A DNA stretch of 64,000 nucleotides, from NCBI GenBank assembly GCA_020631735.1, contig CM036201.1, positions 73,551,253-73,615,252 of the forward strand, given 5' to 3'. Positions 45,942 to 55,589 of this stretch are shown here, piece by piece (the first letter of the stretch is position 1; the number at the start of each line of letters is the position of its first letter). Origin of the DNA: Saccharum officinarum. Lineage: Eukaryota > Streptophyta > Magnoliopsida > Poales > Poaceae. Under the pieces are notes generated by a model. That model saw only the letters and a list, made by a program, of their open reading frames with translations, was not told the origin of the DNA and searched no databases. The translations under genes and the position numbers were made by a program.

Positions 45942-46325
45942 TTCTCCCCTCCTTAAAAATCGGCTTGCCCCCAAGCCGATGTAATGGACTGATAATGCTT
46001 GACTGTATCTCTCAACTAGAATGATCCTCCGTTGAATACTGAGCTGAGAAGCAATGACCATTTGACAGTCGTATCAGTGAAGATTGGCACTCTATTCCCG
46101 CAACGCTTCCTGGCCAGGCCTAGAAGTTGGGGCAACAGAATAAGTGCAGGCCAACCAGTTGTGTGACTGTTCACCAGCGCACACTAAAAGCAACCACCTG
46201 GATCCCAAAGCATGTGTACTAGCTGTATAACAAGGATCTTTGTAGCAAGCAACAGCATAATGAACTGAGCAGTTGCAGGATTTCCAGCATTGTAATCTGC
46301 TTTATGCTGCCATAGCTTCAACATT

Positions 46326-46694
46326 TTAGCACGTCGATTTTTCAGTAGCAATATGTGTCAGCGCCCCACCCTTCTTGCCGATAATGACAACTTTAGCTTC
46401 AGACCTGCTGCTGCGATCAACCAGTGGCTTTGCATGTGTAATTGTAGTTCCTGATTGTGCGCACTGAACAAAAACTATCAGCACGAGGTCCATCAAGTCT
46501 CTTGAGAGCAGAAAAGGCAGCTCGAAGCTCAACACCACAATAGAAGATTCGCAAGCAACTTCAGCAAACTGATCAGCCGACTTCTGACGACTTGCATATA
46601 TAACCCTCGTGAAAGCCAGAATGTCAACTATGGTTAGAGTTCCTAGCAGTTTGGCATCAGCAGCAATCCGGTCTATTTCATCCAAGGCATCCAC
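46326..46694 (-). other. Unassigned open frame in the non-autonomous element
   Basis: A 122-codon frame (starting [16 protein letters not shown], containing KVVIIGKKGG) overlaps the end of the Rab-bearing frame. I do not recognise it. It could be captured host sequence or chance. No signal peptide or membrane segment is clear. Confidence 0.25.
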
Positions 46695-46726
46695 TCCTCT
46701 TTCGGCAGGACATGAACAGAAATCTC

Positions 46727-46981
46727 GTTCTCCATGAAGAAGAGGTTCTCCCGCTCGGCAAACTCCTCAGCATCGTCAGTACTCACTACTCGCTGCTCCT
46801 CAAGATCACTCTTGTTGCCAACCAGCATGATCACAATGTTCTTGTCAGCATGGGCTTGAGCATCTAGCCAGCGGGTTATATGAAGGAAGCTCGGGCGTCG
46901 GGGAATGTCATGGAACAGCAAAACTCCCAGTGCACCTCTGTAATAAGCACTTGTCATAGCTCTGTACCTGATTTGTTTGCG
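46727..46981 (-). pseudogene. Captured Rab GTPase fragment (RabA/Rab11-like)
   Basis: The minus strand encodes [21 protein letters not shown], then [14 protein letters not shown] (the G4 NKxD motif) and [15 protein letters not shown], the middle of a plant Rab GTPase. The P-loop, switch I and DTAGQ are missing, and so are the C-terminal SA motif and prenylation cysteines. The left edge coincides with a splice acceptor-like CAAATCAG|GTAC, at the position where I expect the intron of plant RabA genes. That suggests genomic or unspliced origin. It cannot be a working GTPase. Confidence 0.7.
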
Positions 46982-47371
46982 AAGTTGTAGAGGCCCAGGG
47001 GGCTTCCAAATGCAGCCACAGCAACGACCGACAGAGCACCTCGCAGACATGTTGAACGACGACCATGGTGTAGGCCGTAACTCAGCAGCACAACCCGTCA
47101 ACCTCAGTTCGTCAGGTGGTGGCCATGGTTGGTGTCCATTCACTTCCAGTGACATATGACCTAGCAGCTCGAAGACAATAGAGAAGTTGCAGAAGATGTC
47201 AGCATGCAGTGATAATACCTCGAACACCTGGCGTACACCCGGACTGGCATGCTCCATAGTGACGTCGGTAGTCGGTAGTGCGTCGACGAAGAGCAGCATG
47301 GCGTGGAAGTAGGACAGCTTGATGGAATCTGTCACAAACTCGATGGCGTGCTGGGACGCTTGGAGCGCGAA

Positions 47372-48859
47372 CTAGTTGTGTGGAGTAGTAGCGGCGGGGT
47401 CGTAGGGGTCGGAGGCGACGTCGTAAGCATGCATGGGTCCATGCCCCAGCAGCAGGAGCGGCGAGGAGGCCTTCCCGTGGTGGGCAAGGACGTCCTTCAT
47501 GATGCGTGTGAACGCGTCCGCAGATATGGCGCTCGCGTCGTTGATGATGGAGAGGTGGAAGCCTGGCTCTCCACCGTTGACGGAGACAACGATGGCCGCG
47601 ACAGGGACGAGCACTATGTAGGTGGCGGCTGCCTCGTGGTGCGGAGCGACGGTGTAGGCGAGAGGCGCGGAGACCGCGGTGATGGAGAGCTCCGTGACGC
47701 GTACGAGGAAGACCTCGGCGAAGCTGCTGTCGCCGGCCAGGAAAATCGTCGAACATGTGGACTGCGCTGACCCCACAGCCATCTCCCAAGCCAGCAACCC
47801 ACCACCTGCAGCACCTACAACATCGGAGCAGAGCGCGGCAGCTGCGGCGGGTGCCTGGCCATCGCGACCGATGGCTCGGTCGAGCAGCGCGACGACGTGG
47901 GGAATGCCAAACTCAGGGTCGTCGTCGAGGGAGCCGTCGTAGCCACCCGGCGCGGAGGCGCGGAGCACGCGCTCGACGAAGCTGGGGCGAAAGGTGAGGC
48001 GAACGCAGCCCAGAAGGCCGGGGTCGTCGGGCATGAAGCCGTTGTAGATCCGCTGCATGTCCACGCCAACGAACTCGACCTCCCCGCCGCCGTACGACGC
48101 ATTGAGGTCTGCCATCCGCTCCATGAGCCGCGGGCTGTGCGTTCCCGTGGCGCGCTGCAGCGTCACGACGCGGGTATCGTCCAGGATGTGCAGCGCCAGC
48201 TCCACCGGAACGGGCTCGATGGGGCTCACGACCTGCTTCAGCTTCCGCCGGCCGAGCTCGTAGAGGCGGTCAAGGTCGGTCTGGGGTAGCGGGTACATGA
48301 GGGATAGCCTGGGCTTGTCGGTGGAGGTGGCCTTCCCTACGGTACCGGAAAGCTTGGAGTCGAAGGCGGCATCGGGCGGGCGCTTGGATAGCGCCTCTTC
48401 GGGGGCCGCGATGTCGTCGTCCTGGAGCTTCTCCTCGAGCTCCTGGATCCGGTGCTGGTACTCCGCTAGAAGAGACTCCTCGAGCTCGTTCTCCTTGGTG
48501 GGATCGAAAGCAGCGGCGAAAACAGGTGGCGCGGGTGTGATGCAGGCGGGCGCGTCGGGGACGGTGAAGGTGGTGTCGGTCGCGGGGAAGAAGGCGGGGT
48601 TCTCGACGAAGAGGCCGCCCCAATTGTCAGCCACGACGGGCTGCGTCGCGCCGAACTGCTCGGGGCTGCCGACGCGAAGCTCGACGGCGTCGCCCCGCGG
48701 CTCCAGCGCGGCCAGGGTCCACGAGAAGCACCGCTCCATCCGAGCGTAGGACTCGTCGAAGCGCCGATTCAGCTTGGCAATCTCGTCGAGGATGAGCTTG
48801 GCGTCGAGAGGACTCATGGTGATAGATACTGAACCGAGGACCGGTGTCTCTGATAGCAA
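47372..48859 (-). CDS. Uncharacterised 495-residue frame of the non-autonomous element
   Basis: A long uninterrupted frame starts just after the primer-binding site. The N-terminus (SPLDAKLILDEIAKLNRRFDESYARMERCFSW) resembles the coiled start of some grass retrotransposon Gag proteins. A Glu-rich coiled-coil stretch follows (ELEESLLAEYQHRIQELEEKL), then a globular-looking half (LYELGRRKLKQVV, GVDMQRIYNGFMPDDPGLLGC, VVALLDRAIGRDGQ). No zinc knuckle or enzyme motif is visible. An open frame of this length in a roughly 4%-diverged element suggests recent coding. Host capture and a divergent Gag are both possible. The first Met could also be residue 15. Confidence 0.5.
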   Translation of the reverse strand: MLSETPVLGSVSITMSPLDAKLILDEIAKLNRRFDESYARMERCFSWTLAALEPRGDAVELRVGSPEQFGATQPVVADNWGGLFVENPAFFPATDTTFTVPDAPACITPAPPVFAAAFDPTKENELEESLLAEYQHRIQELEEKLQDDDIAAPEEALSKRPPDAAFDSKLSGTVGKATSTDKPRLSLMYPLPQTDLDRLYELGRRKLKQVVSPIEPVPVELALHILDDTRVVTLQRATGTHSPRLMERMADLNASYGGGEVEFVGVDMQRIYNGFMPDDPGLLGCVRLTFRPSFVERVLRASAPGGYDGSLDDDPEFGIPHVVALLDRAIGRDGQAPAAAAALCSDVVGAAGGGLLAWEMAVGSAQSTCSTIFLAGDSSFAEVFLVRVTELSITAVSAPLAYTVAPHHEAAATYIVLVPVAAIVVSVNGGEPGFHLSIINDASAISADAFTRIMKDVLAHHGKASSPLLLLGHGPMHAYDVASDPYDPAATTPHN

Positions 48860-48860
48860 T

Positions 48861-49146
48861 TGTTAGCAACCGATAAATCGAGATGAACTAGAACATGGAA
48901 GTAGCAGGATACAAGTATAGAAAGATCTAGAAGGAACTAGAGATAGGAAATGTTACGAGAGAAATCAACTTGGAGAAGAAGATGAGTAGCAAGTAAAGGA
49001 TAAAGATAAACAGTAAAGTAGAAATGGTTTCTCATATTCTTCCATCCCCTAGTACTCTCGGCTTGTGTCTTTTGTATACCGGCACCTAGCCACCGAGCAG
49101 CCTTGGCCCACGGCCCATAAGGCCCAGCAACACTTGCTTCCTGACA
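48861..49146 (-). repeat. 5' LTR of the non-autonomous element
   Basis: 286 bp, same ends as 45653-45941, followed by GTTAG and the continuation of region B (GCCTCGCTCGGCTGC). Confidence 0.85.
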
Positions 49147-49220
49147 GTTAGGCCTCGCTCGGCTGCACTTGTTTCAGGATTGTCGTCGTTGCAGTGCTGC
49201 TTCTGCACCACTTTTTTTTA

Positions 49221-49463
49221 GGCCTTGTTTAGTTGCCAAAATTTTTGGCAAAATACAACTGTAGTATTTTCGTTGTTATTTGGTAATTAGTGTCTAATCA
49301 TGGTCTAATTAGGCTTAAAAGATTCGTCTCGTCCATTTCGTCTAAACTGTGTAATTAGTTTTATTTTTTATCTATATTTAATGCTTCATGCATGCGTCTA
49401 AAGATTCGATGTGACGGGGAATCTACTGTTCTTTTGCAAAATTTTCTGGATCTAAACTGGGCC
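49221..49463. mobile_element. Tourist-like MITE, reverse orientation, 243 bp
   Basis: Ends are GGCCTTGTTTAG and CTAAACTGGGCC, flanked by TTA at 49218-49220 and 49464-49466. It belongs to the same family as 13281-13507 but lies in the opposite orientation at the homologous TTA. The two differ too much to be the same insertion. Confidence 0.85.
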
Positions 49464-49519
49464 TTACTCTGGTCTGTAGGAGTATTTTGCAACAGCAGCA
49501 CTAAGGGTCTCTTCGGAAT

Positions 49520-50077
49520 TAGAGATGACAACGGGTACCTGAAACCCGAGTACCCAACGGGTATTACCCGATAAAGAGGCGGGTATGTGATGAATTTTCT
49601 ACCCGTGGGTACGTTATTGAGCAAAATCCTATACCCATCGGGTATGCGCGGGTACGGGTGCGGGTGTATACTACCCATACCCGCATACTCGTGGGTAAGA
49701 CATACCCGCAAAAATAACTAGTCAACTTCAGTTATTTTAGCGCATATAAGTCTTAAATTTGACCCATTAAGACATTCACTATATTTCTAATAGATTGTCT
49801 TTGTTGTAATGATGCTAATAATGTTTGTTAGCATGTTTGTAACTTGTTGGAAGCTTAGAATGATTTATTTTTGCATGTGACTATTTGATATTTTTAGGTA
49901 ATTTTCGGATATGCTATCGGGTATGGATTACCCGTCGGGTGAGAATTACCCGGCGGGTACGGGTATGGAACTATTTTTTTACCCGCATACGGGTACGGGT
50001 AACCCGATGGGTAAAATTTTGCGGGTACGAGTATAGGTGGGCACTACCCGTCGGGTACGTACCCGTTGCCATCTTGA
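49520..50077. mobile_element. hAT-like MITE with ACCCG-rich interior, 558 bp
   Basis: The inverted ends share GATGRCAACGGGTAC. An 8-bp duplication (TTCGGAAT at 49512-49519, TTCAGAAT at 50078-50085) fits the hAT class. Gene X relics at 13.5 and 29.0 kb have the single uninterrupted site CTCTTCAGAATGCAG. The subterminal regions are packed with CGGGTA/TACCCG units. No transposase is present. Confidence 0.75.
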
Positions 50078-50085
50078 TTCAGAAT

Positions 50086-50575
50086 ACAGAAATTTGACAT
50101 GATTGTAAGAATTTTACAAGAATCAGTTTAATTTCACTGGAAATACACATGATTTAGGGAAAAAATCCCACAGGGCAGCAGGGACAGATAGAAGCAGAAC
50201 ACAGAAACAGAGCAGTAGAGTACTAGTGCCCAGCAGAGAAGATCATGATTAGTGCTAGCATCATTCGGGCATCGTCATTAGTGGCTTTGACTTGAGTTGA
50301 GCCCAGTAGTAACATGATCATCATCATCAACAACACTGCCCCAGAGCACCGAATTGTCGAAACCACCCGTGCGATTTCTGAACGAAAAAGACCACATCCA
50401 CCCCCTGAATCATCGCATACTGACATACTACTACAACCGGCCATTGCGAGAAGGCTTCACATGCCTTCGGCGATGGCGCCCGGTCCCATTCCGGGCTGGA
50501 ATCACTCGACACGTGTCTGCTCTACAACTCGAACTCCTGTCTACTGCCGCTACGGCAACACACACCACACGCCGT
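50086..50575 (-). other. 3' UTR and flank of gene X
   Basis: Shared with the relics at 13540-14047 and 29050-29551, including GAATCRGTTTAATTTCACTGG. No other gene is present. Confidence 0.6.
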
Positions 50576-51271
50576 TCACCACGACCGCATCACCGGGCTC
50601 GCCTGCGCCACCGCGGGCACCGGCGCCGCCCAGCAGTGCTGCGGCCACCGGTACACCAAGCCCTCCCCAGCAACGTCGCCATACGCCTGTCCATGCCCGG
50701 TCCAGGTCCAGGGGCGGCCGCCTTCCTTCCCCTCGTCGTCTCCCTCGACGTCCATCGCCGCCGCGCCGTCCTCGCCATCCGACGCCTCATCAGCGGCGGC
50801 CTCCTCCGCCGTCGCCGCAGCCGCCGACGTCGGCGCCACCCACGGCACGACGGCGAGGGCGAGGTCGGACTCGGAGCCCCGTTCCAGGGCGGCGCCGGCG
50901 AGCAGCTCCCGCACCGTCCTGCTGTCCGCCTCGCGGAGCATGGCGCGGATCCAGTCGGCGCGGAGGCGCGGGGCGTCGATCCGCCTGCTGCTGCCTCCGT
51001 CTCCGTCACCGTACACCACCACCGCCCTCCCGTCGCCCATCGCGACGTCGTCCTCCCACGCCGCCGTCGCGGCGCCGCCCACCGCGGCCTGGTCGTCGTC
51101 CCCGTGGCGAGGGCCGTCGGGACACGCGAGGCGCCGCATCTTGGTGGCGCGGCAGGAGAGCGAGAACCCGGAGGAACGGTCGTCGACGCCGGCGTCGTGG
51201 AAGAGGCCCGGCTCGTGGGCGCCCTTCCGCTTCAGCGACAGGCCGTGGAACTCCTCCGTGAGCACCACCAT
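50576..51271 (-). CDS. Gene X: uncharacterised small plant protein, 231 residues
   Basis: Single-exon minus-strand frame. The ATG at 51271 is chosen because it follows a TATA-like motif (51404-51409) by about 135 nt and begins the GC-rich frame; the frame is open further upstream but that part lies across the promoter. The N-terminus is MVVLTEEFHGLSLKRKG. The middle is acidic and low-complexity (Ala/Glu/Asp-rich, about residues 140-185). The C-terminus is YRWPQHCWAAPVPAVAQASP, ending SPVMRSW. No catalytic motif, signal peptide or membrane segment is seen. The basic LKRK and MRRL stretches could favour a nuclear location, but that is a guess. The terminal WPQHC/SPV.WSW block is retained in both relics. 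I do not recognise a named family. It lies just downstream of the DUO1-like gene in the same orientation. Confidence 0.65.
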   Translation of the reverse strand: MVVLTEEFHGLSLKRKGAHEPGLFHDAGVDDRSSGFSLSCRATKMRRLACPDGPRHGDDDQAAVGGAATAAWEDDVAMGDGRAVVVYGDGDGGSSRRIDAPRLRADWIRAMLREADSRTVRELLAGAALERGSESDLALAVVPWVAPTSAAAATAEEAAADEASDGEDGAAAMDVEGDDEGKEGGRPWTWTGHGQAYGDVAGEGLVYRWPQHCWAAPVPAVAQASPVMRSW

Positions 51272-51403
51272 CTCCGTCACACTCACGCAACTGCCTCTGT
51301 CCGTCGTCGTTCGCAGCACTCCTCTGCTCTCCGATTGCTTCGCTTCTCGTGGTTTCTGGCGTGCTCCGGATTGCTGTGGTGGGCGTGCAATGGATGGCGG
51401 GAG

Positions 51404-51409
51404 ATATAT
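51404..51409 (-). promoter_or_regulatory. TATA-like motif of gene X
   Basis: The minus strand reads CATATATCTC about 135 nt upstream of the chosen ATG, leaving a roughly 100-nt leader. Confidence 0.45.
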
Positions 51410-51410
51410 G

Positions 51411-52389
51411 AGCTCCGGTCTGGGGAGCTGGGTGGACAAGTGGACAGGAGCGCCAAGTGTGGAGAAGCTTCGATTGGAGCTCTGGAAGTGTCTCGAAGCC
51501 CATTTTTCCACTTCAGGGACACCGGACAGCGACAGCGTGTCCACTAGTCCGCTCTCTCCCCTCAAAGTACGTAAATACCCCTGACGTGGACCACACCATG
51601 GCTGTACAACAATGGGCTACCTTTCACAGGCTCTCACTCGTAGGTAGGGGCCGAGGCTTCGTCTACAAGACGCATGATGTCCATACGAAGGAATGTGGCC
51701 GGCCTATTGGTGAAGAGAGCGTGGGCCGAATGGAAAGGTCTCGTGTGGGCAGCTGGAGTGAAGCACGAGTCGTTGCGTTCTTGCGTTGCGGCGCTGGTGT
51801 TGCGGGGAGAATAGCACCACACTGCTAGCGCAAGGCCGAGGAGGAGGAGAGGCTGCCTACGTAAGGAGGGCGAGGTGCACCTGTCGAAGGCACGCAGCTG
51901 CGTGTTGTGCACAAAACGAACTATTCTTTCGCCTTTTACTAAAGAATACCGTGTGCACGTCACAATAAGCAGCATACGCTAATTTTTGGAGGGTGCCTCC
52001 TCTCTGAGGAGGTGCCCAACAAATTAATTATTTTTTTAATAAATACTCTTTTTAATCTAATTGTTATTTTTTCTAATCCAACTTTTAATTAAAATAAATT
52101 GTTTATTTATATCAATTTGATTTATTTTTTTATATCAATTTAAATTATTTATTTATATTAATTTTTAAATTTCTAGTTAATATATATATTTATTTTGTTT
52201 TTAATCAATCTATTATTAGTTAATTTAATTGTGAATTTGTAATTTAATAATTCAAACTAGTATGAAAAATTTGCTCTTTCTTTGACCTTATAAATAATAT
52301 GTTCTTGCAATAAGGTTCCAAACTACACTTAGTATATTATTATTATTATTTTTCCTCACTGTAATTTACAACCTGCCGGTGCTCACTTA
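51411..52389. other. Gene X upstream region; very AT-rich block at 52019-52260
   Basis: No gene is seen. From about 52019 to 52260 the sequence is almost entirely A/T, with repeated TTATATCAATTT and TTATTTAT units, as in matrix-attachment-like DNA. This DNA and the gene X body are absent from the relic units. Confidence 0.5.
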
Positions 52390-52628
52390 GGGCTTGTTTA
52401 GTTGGCAAAATTTTTGGCTAACTGTAGCAGTTTCATTGTTATTTGGTAATTAGTGTCCAATCATGGTCTAATTAGGCTTAAAAGATTTGTCTCGTCCATT
52501 TCGTCTAAACTGTGTAATTAGTTTTATTTTTTATCTATATTTAATGCTTCATATATACGTCCAAAGAATCGATGTGACGGAGAATCTAAAAAATTTGGTA
52601 AAATTTTTGGCATCTAAACAACGGTGCC
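52390..52628. mobile_element. Tourist-like MITE (same family as 49221-49463)
   Basis: Ends are GGGCTTGTTTAG and a decayed CTAAACAACGGTGCC, with TTA on the left (52387-52389) and TCA on the right, a degraded duplication. The interior (GTGTAATTAGTTTTATTTTT, GATGTGACGG) matches 49221-49463 closely and in the same orientation. Confidence 0.75.
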
Positions 52629-53053
52629 TCAGGAAGACATTCGGAATGTGTGGCGTTGTGCTCACTGCTCAATAAATGATGCTCTGCTTAAGAAATGCTG
52701 AAGCAACAGCTCACAAAGATTGACCGGAAGGACTGAACATTTTCAGAAATGTAAAAGCTTTTAGGACTGAAGTACTGAACATTACTCTAGCACTCTACCC
52801 GTTCGTTTGAGCTATTCAGCGAAATCAGCAGCCATCCAACAGTGTTTTTCCCTCACAACAAACCAGCGAACAGTACTTTCAGCCATAACCATACTAGTAC
52901 ATCCGACTGAAACACTGAACATTAACATGGTTCATGCATACAGCGTGCAGGTTAGAGGACAACGCTACTACAGCAACAAATCAGGCAGAACAACACGCGC
53001 AATGGGGGAGGGATACTCTCTGCAAAAACTGAGAGCAAGTACCACCAGTCACT
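52629..53053. other. DUO1-like 3' flank
   Basis: No gene is seen. A block at about 52797-52870 (GTTCGTTTGAGC...CAGCGAACAGTAC) resembles a common grass MITE of the 'cctgttcgctt' family (compare 62330-62442) but is incomplete. Confidence 0.4.
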
Positions 53054-54789
53054 CTACGGCTGTGCCGACGGAGGGAGGCCGAAGAAGTCGAGCGTCTCCG
53101 GCGTGAGGTCGTCGAAGCGAACGCCCTGGGGCATCGCCGACCCGAAGTGCACGTACTCCTCCTCGTCGAGGCCAAAGAACGGGGTCGGCGGCACCACCGC
53201 CAGCGGCTCCGGGCAGAAGGCATCGTCGTGGTCGGGGTCGTCGAACACCAGCGGGTCGACGCCGGAGGCCGGGCTCCTGGCGTCGCCATCACCGTCGCCG
53301 AACGAGAGCAGACGAGTGGCCGCCGTCGGGGTGGCGCTGGACGAATCGAACTCTGATGCGCTGTCGTAGTGCGTGGGGAGCGCGATGGCGAGAGGCACTG
53401 TTCGTGCGCGTGGTGGCTCCTGGTCGTCGTCCCGCCTGCTGCTGCTCTGGCTGCCTGTGCGGAGTAGCGGCTTCGTCTCCTCGAAGGGGATGTCCTGGCA
53501 CCGGCTCTGACAGAGAAGCTGCAACTGCAATGCGCAAGGTTTCAGACTTTCAGTTGTCAGATGTGTCATAGTCAAGACTTGAGAAACATAAACACAACAT
53601 TTTTAGAAAATGGTACAGTACTAGATGGTGATCAAAGGAAACATGAACAAAATATTATTTTTCAGAAAATCATATCAGAAAAGCCAATGGTTCCTTCGCA
53701 AAAAAAAAGCCAATGGTTTGAGTCACAAATGCAGTGCTGCAAAACCAATCAAATACTGCAGCGTATTTCTGCAACTCCACTTCAGAACGATCAGATTTCA
53801 GAGGGACAAAGGAAACATGCAACGCGCAAGGTTTAAGACTTTCGGTTGTCAGATGTGACATGGTCAAGACTTGAGAAACATGAACATAACATTTTTCAGA
53901 AAATGATACTGGAATAAATATGTGTGAAAGACAACTGCTTGTTGGCTACAGTAGTTCTAGTTCAGAAGAAGCCATTTGTTTCAGAAATGCAATGCTGCAA
54001 AATCAATCAGACACCTACAAGTCTGCTACTCCACTTCAGAACAATCAGAATTCAGAGAGACAAACAGATAATGCAATGCAGGCAGTAACCACTTAGTCAC
54101 CTTCTGAGCGGGCGAGTCACGGGCGTGCGAGGACGAAGCACCGCCGCAGCTCTGCCTGCCGCTGCCCCTGCCCCTGCCGGGCCTCCGGCGGGGCGCCGGC
54201 GCGCGCAGGAGCCTGGCCAGCCGCTTCTGCCGCGTGCTCCAGAAGTTCTTGACGTCGTTGTCCGTGCGGCCGGACAGGTACGTGGCGATCCTTGCCCACT
54301 TGTTGCCGAACTGCGCCTGCAGGTCGATCACCACGCGCTCTTCCTCCGCCGAGAACTTGCAGCCCCTTCACACAGGAAACGGCATTAATTCTTCATCAGT
54401 GTTGGGTATCTGAACAGCAGTTCTTCACCGTCGTCCATGCAGAACCGTCAACAGGGCAATGCACGAGGAAGAAGAAGAAGAACGAAGAAGAGCGAGCGGC
54501 GTAACCAACAGGCTTCCCGGGGCGGAAAGAAAAGAGAGGAAGAAGGAAGCAAAGGAGGAGCAGGTTGAGCGTGCGTGCATTACTTCTTGATGTCCGGGCG
54601 GAGCTTGTTGACCCAGCGGAGGCGGCACGACTTGCCGGTGCGCGGGAGGAGGCTTTTGGATCGAATGGAGCTCCACTCCCGGGGCCCGTTCTCCCGGACG
54701 TGCCGCCGCAGCACCTCGTCCTCCTCCGCCGTCCACGGGCCCTTCCTCACCCACGCCGATAACTCACGACCACCGCCGCCGGGCTTCAT
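53054..54789 (-). CDS. R2R3-MYB transcription factor, DUO1-like (MYB125 group)
   Basis: Exons 54789-54584, 54365-54101 and 53524-53054 join in phase to 942 nt (313 residues; Arabidopsis DUO1 is about 300). The acceptor at 53518 would remove two residues. R2 spans about residues 14-66 with Trp 19, 39 and 59. R3 spans about 69-118 with Phe 73, Trp 92 and Trp 111. The diagnostic NKLRPDIKKGCKFSAEEER linker, with the extra Lys, and NDVKNFWSTRQKRLARLL match the DUO1 clade. A Ser/Pro/Asp-rich C-terminal region ends DDLTPETLDFFGL, an acidic-hydrophobic patch that could be an activation domain. Exon 1 contains a miR159-like site in WSSIRSK codons, as known for DUO1. In characterised plants DUO1 controls male germ-cell division and sperm genes; that role is inferred here. 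Two truncated exon 3 relics lie at 14.2 and 29.7 kb. Confidence 0.88.
54655..54675 (-). promoter_or_regulatory. Putative miR159 target site in DUO1-like exon 1
   Basis: The 21 nt encoding W-S-S-I-R-S-K pair with miR159 (from memory) with about three non-Watson-Crick positions, one of them a G:U wobble: the transcript reads TGGAGCTCC then ATTCGATCCAAA. DUO1 orthologues are known miR159-family targets at this place. The relics lack this exon and so lack the site. Confidence 0.6.
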
Positions 54790-54914
54790 CGTCCTCGCTC
54801 GCTGCCGCCGCCGGCCAGGGGGTTCGATCTCTCTCTCCTAGTCTCCCTGCCTTGCCCTGTTGCCCACCAGTGCCCTTCGGCCGGTGCCCACGAAGACGAA
54901 CGCCCACGCTTCCG

Positions 54915-54922
54915 ACAATATA
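54915..54922 (-). promoter_or_regulatory. TATA-like motif of the DUO1-like gene
   Basis: CTATATTG on the minus strand, about 130 nt upstream of the ATG. It is weaker than a consensus TATA box. Confidence 0.35.
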
Positions 54923-55589
54923 GGGAGTAGTGGGAAATGATCTCGTGTAGGACAGTAGGAGTACGTGGCTTCGTGGGCCCGGAGGCCGCCTGTCTTCATA
55001 GCAGCCGTCGGATTTCGATCAGAGCGTTGATTTGAACTCGCGAATGCCGCCGGTTCCACTCTTCTCTGCCCGTGTGCAGCACCCTCGGGACACTGTAACC
55101 GCTCCTAGTCCTAGTCCACGCCCCGGTCACGCTCCATTTTCAAACGCCAATACGCAATTCAGTTGGAAGAAATTCAGGGGAAAATTTCCCTTACATATCG
55201 GAAGAACAATATTGTTTCAGCATTGCTTTAAAACTGATTTAAATAAAAGGTAATGCGGAAGCATACATCCGTCCGCCCGTACGTTTCTCTTGGTGGGCCT
55301 CGACGCCCACATAAACGGCCCACATTCTCACCCAGCTAGCCAGCTCGAGTTGCAAAAAAAAAAAAACTCTTTGCTCTACTGTCTCCGTTCTCGAACCCAT
55401 CTACCGCAACTGCGCCGCCGCGCCCGCACCGCGACCGTGCTCCCTTGCGCTTGCACAGCCGCTGTCGCCTCACCACGCGAGGTCGCACTAGCCCAACCAC
55501 CGCTGTCACCTCCATTGCGGGTGCCGCTCGCCGGGGCAGCGTCGCCGCCCGCCCACTGCCATCCTCCTTCTCCACCGTGACCGCACAAC
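54923..55589. other. DUO1-like upstream region and GC-rich repeat shoulder
   Basis: No gene is seen. A run of A occurs near 55357-55370. The following 55380-55590 is GC-rich and gene-like in composition, but it borders the TTGCA-rich repeat and is probably part of the same transposon-like unit. Confidence 0.4.

Larger units (their letters stand above)
45653..49146 (-). mobile_element. Non-autonomous LTR retrotransposon (3.5 kb) carrying host-gene sequence
   Basis: LTRs at 45653-45941 and 48861-49146 have TG...CA ends and a perfect GTTAG duplication (45648-45652 and 49147-49151). Region B of unit 1 (13196-13200) shows the empty site GGTTAGGCCTCG. On the minus strand a primer-binding-like TTGCTATCAGAG follows the right LTR, and a purine tract AAGGAGGGGAGAA precedes the left one, so the element runs right to left. 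No protease, integrase or RT motif is present. Instead it holds a 495-codon open frame and a Rab GTPase fragment. By eye the LTRs differ at 11 positions plus a 3-nt indel (about 4%). Confidence 0.85.

Noticed and set aside
47303..48749. Plus-strand frames of 60-155 codons opposite the 495-codon frame
   Set aside because: Antisense to the long frame, with interrupted low-complexity composition.
50314..51547. Long plus-strand frames (315 and 397 codons) opposite gene X
   Set aside because: Compositionally biased frames antisense to a GC-rich gene. No family motif is present and they cross the gene X promoter.
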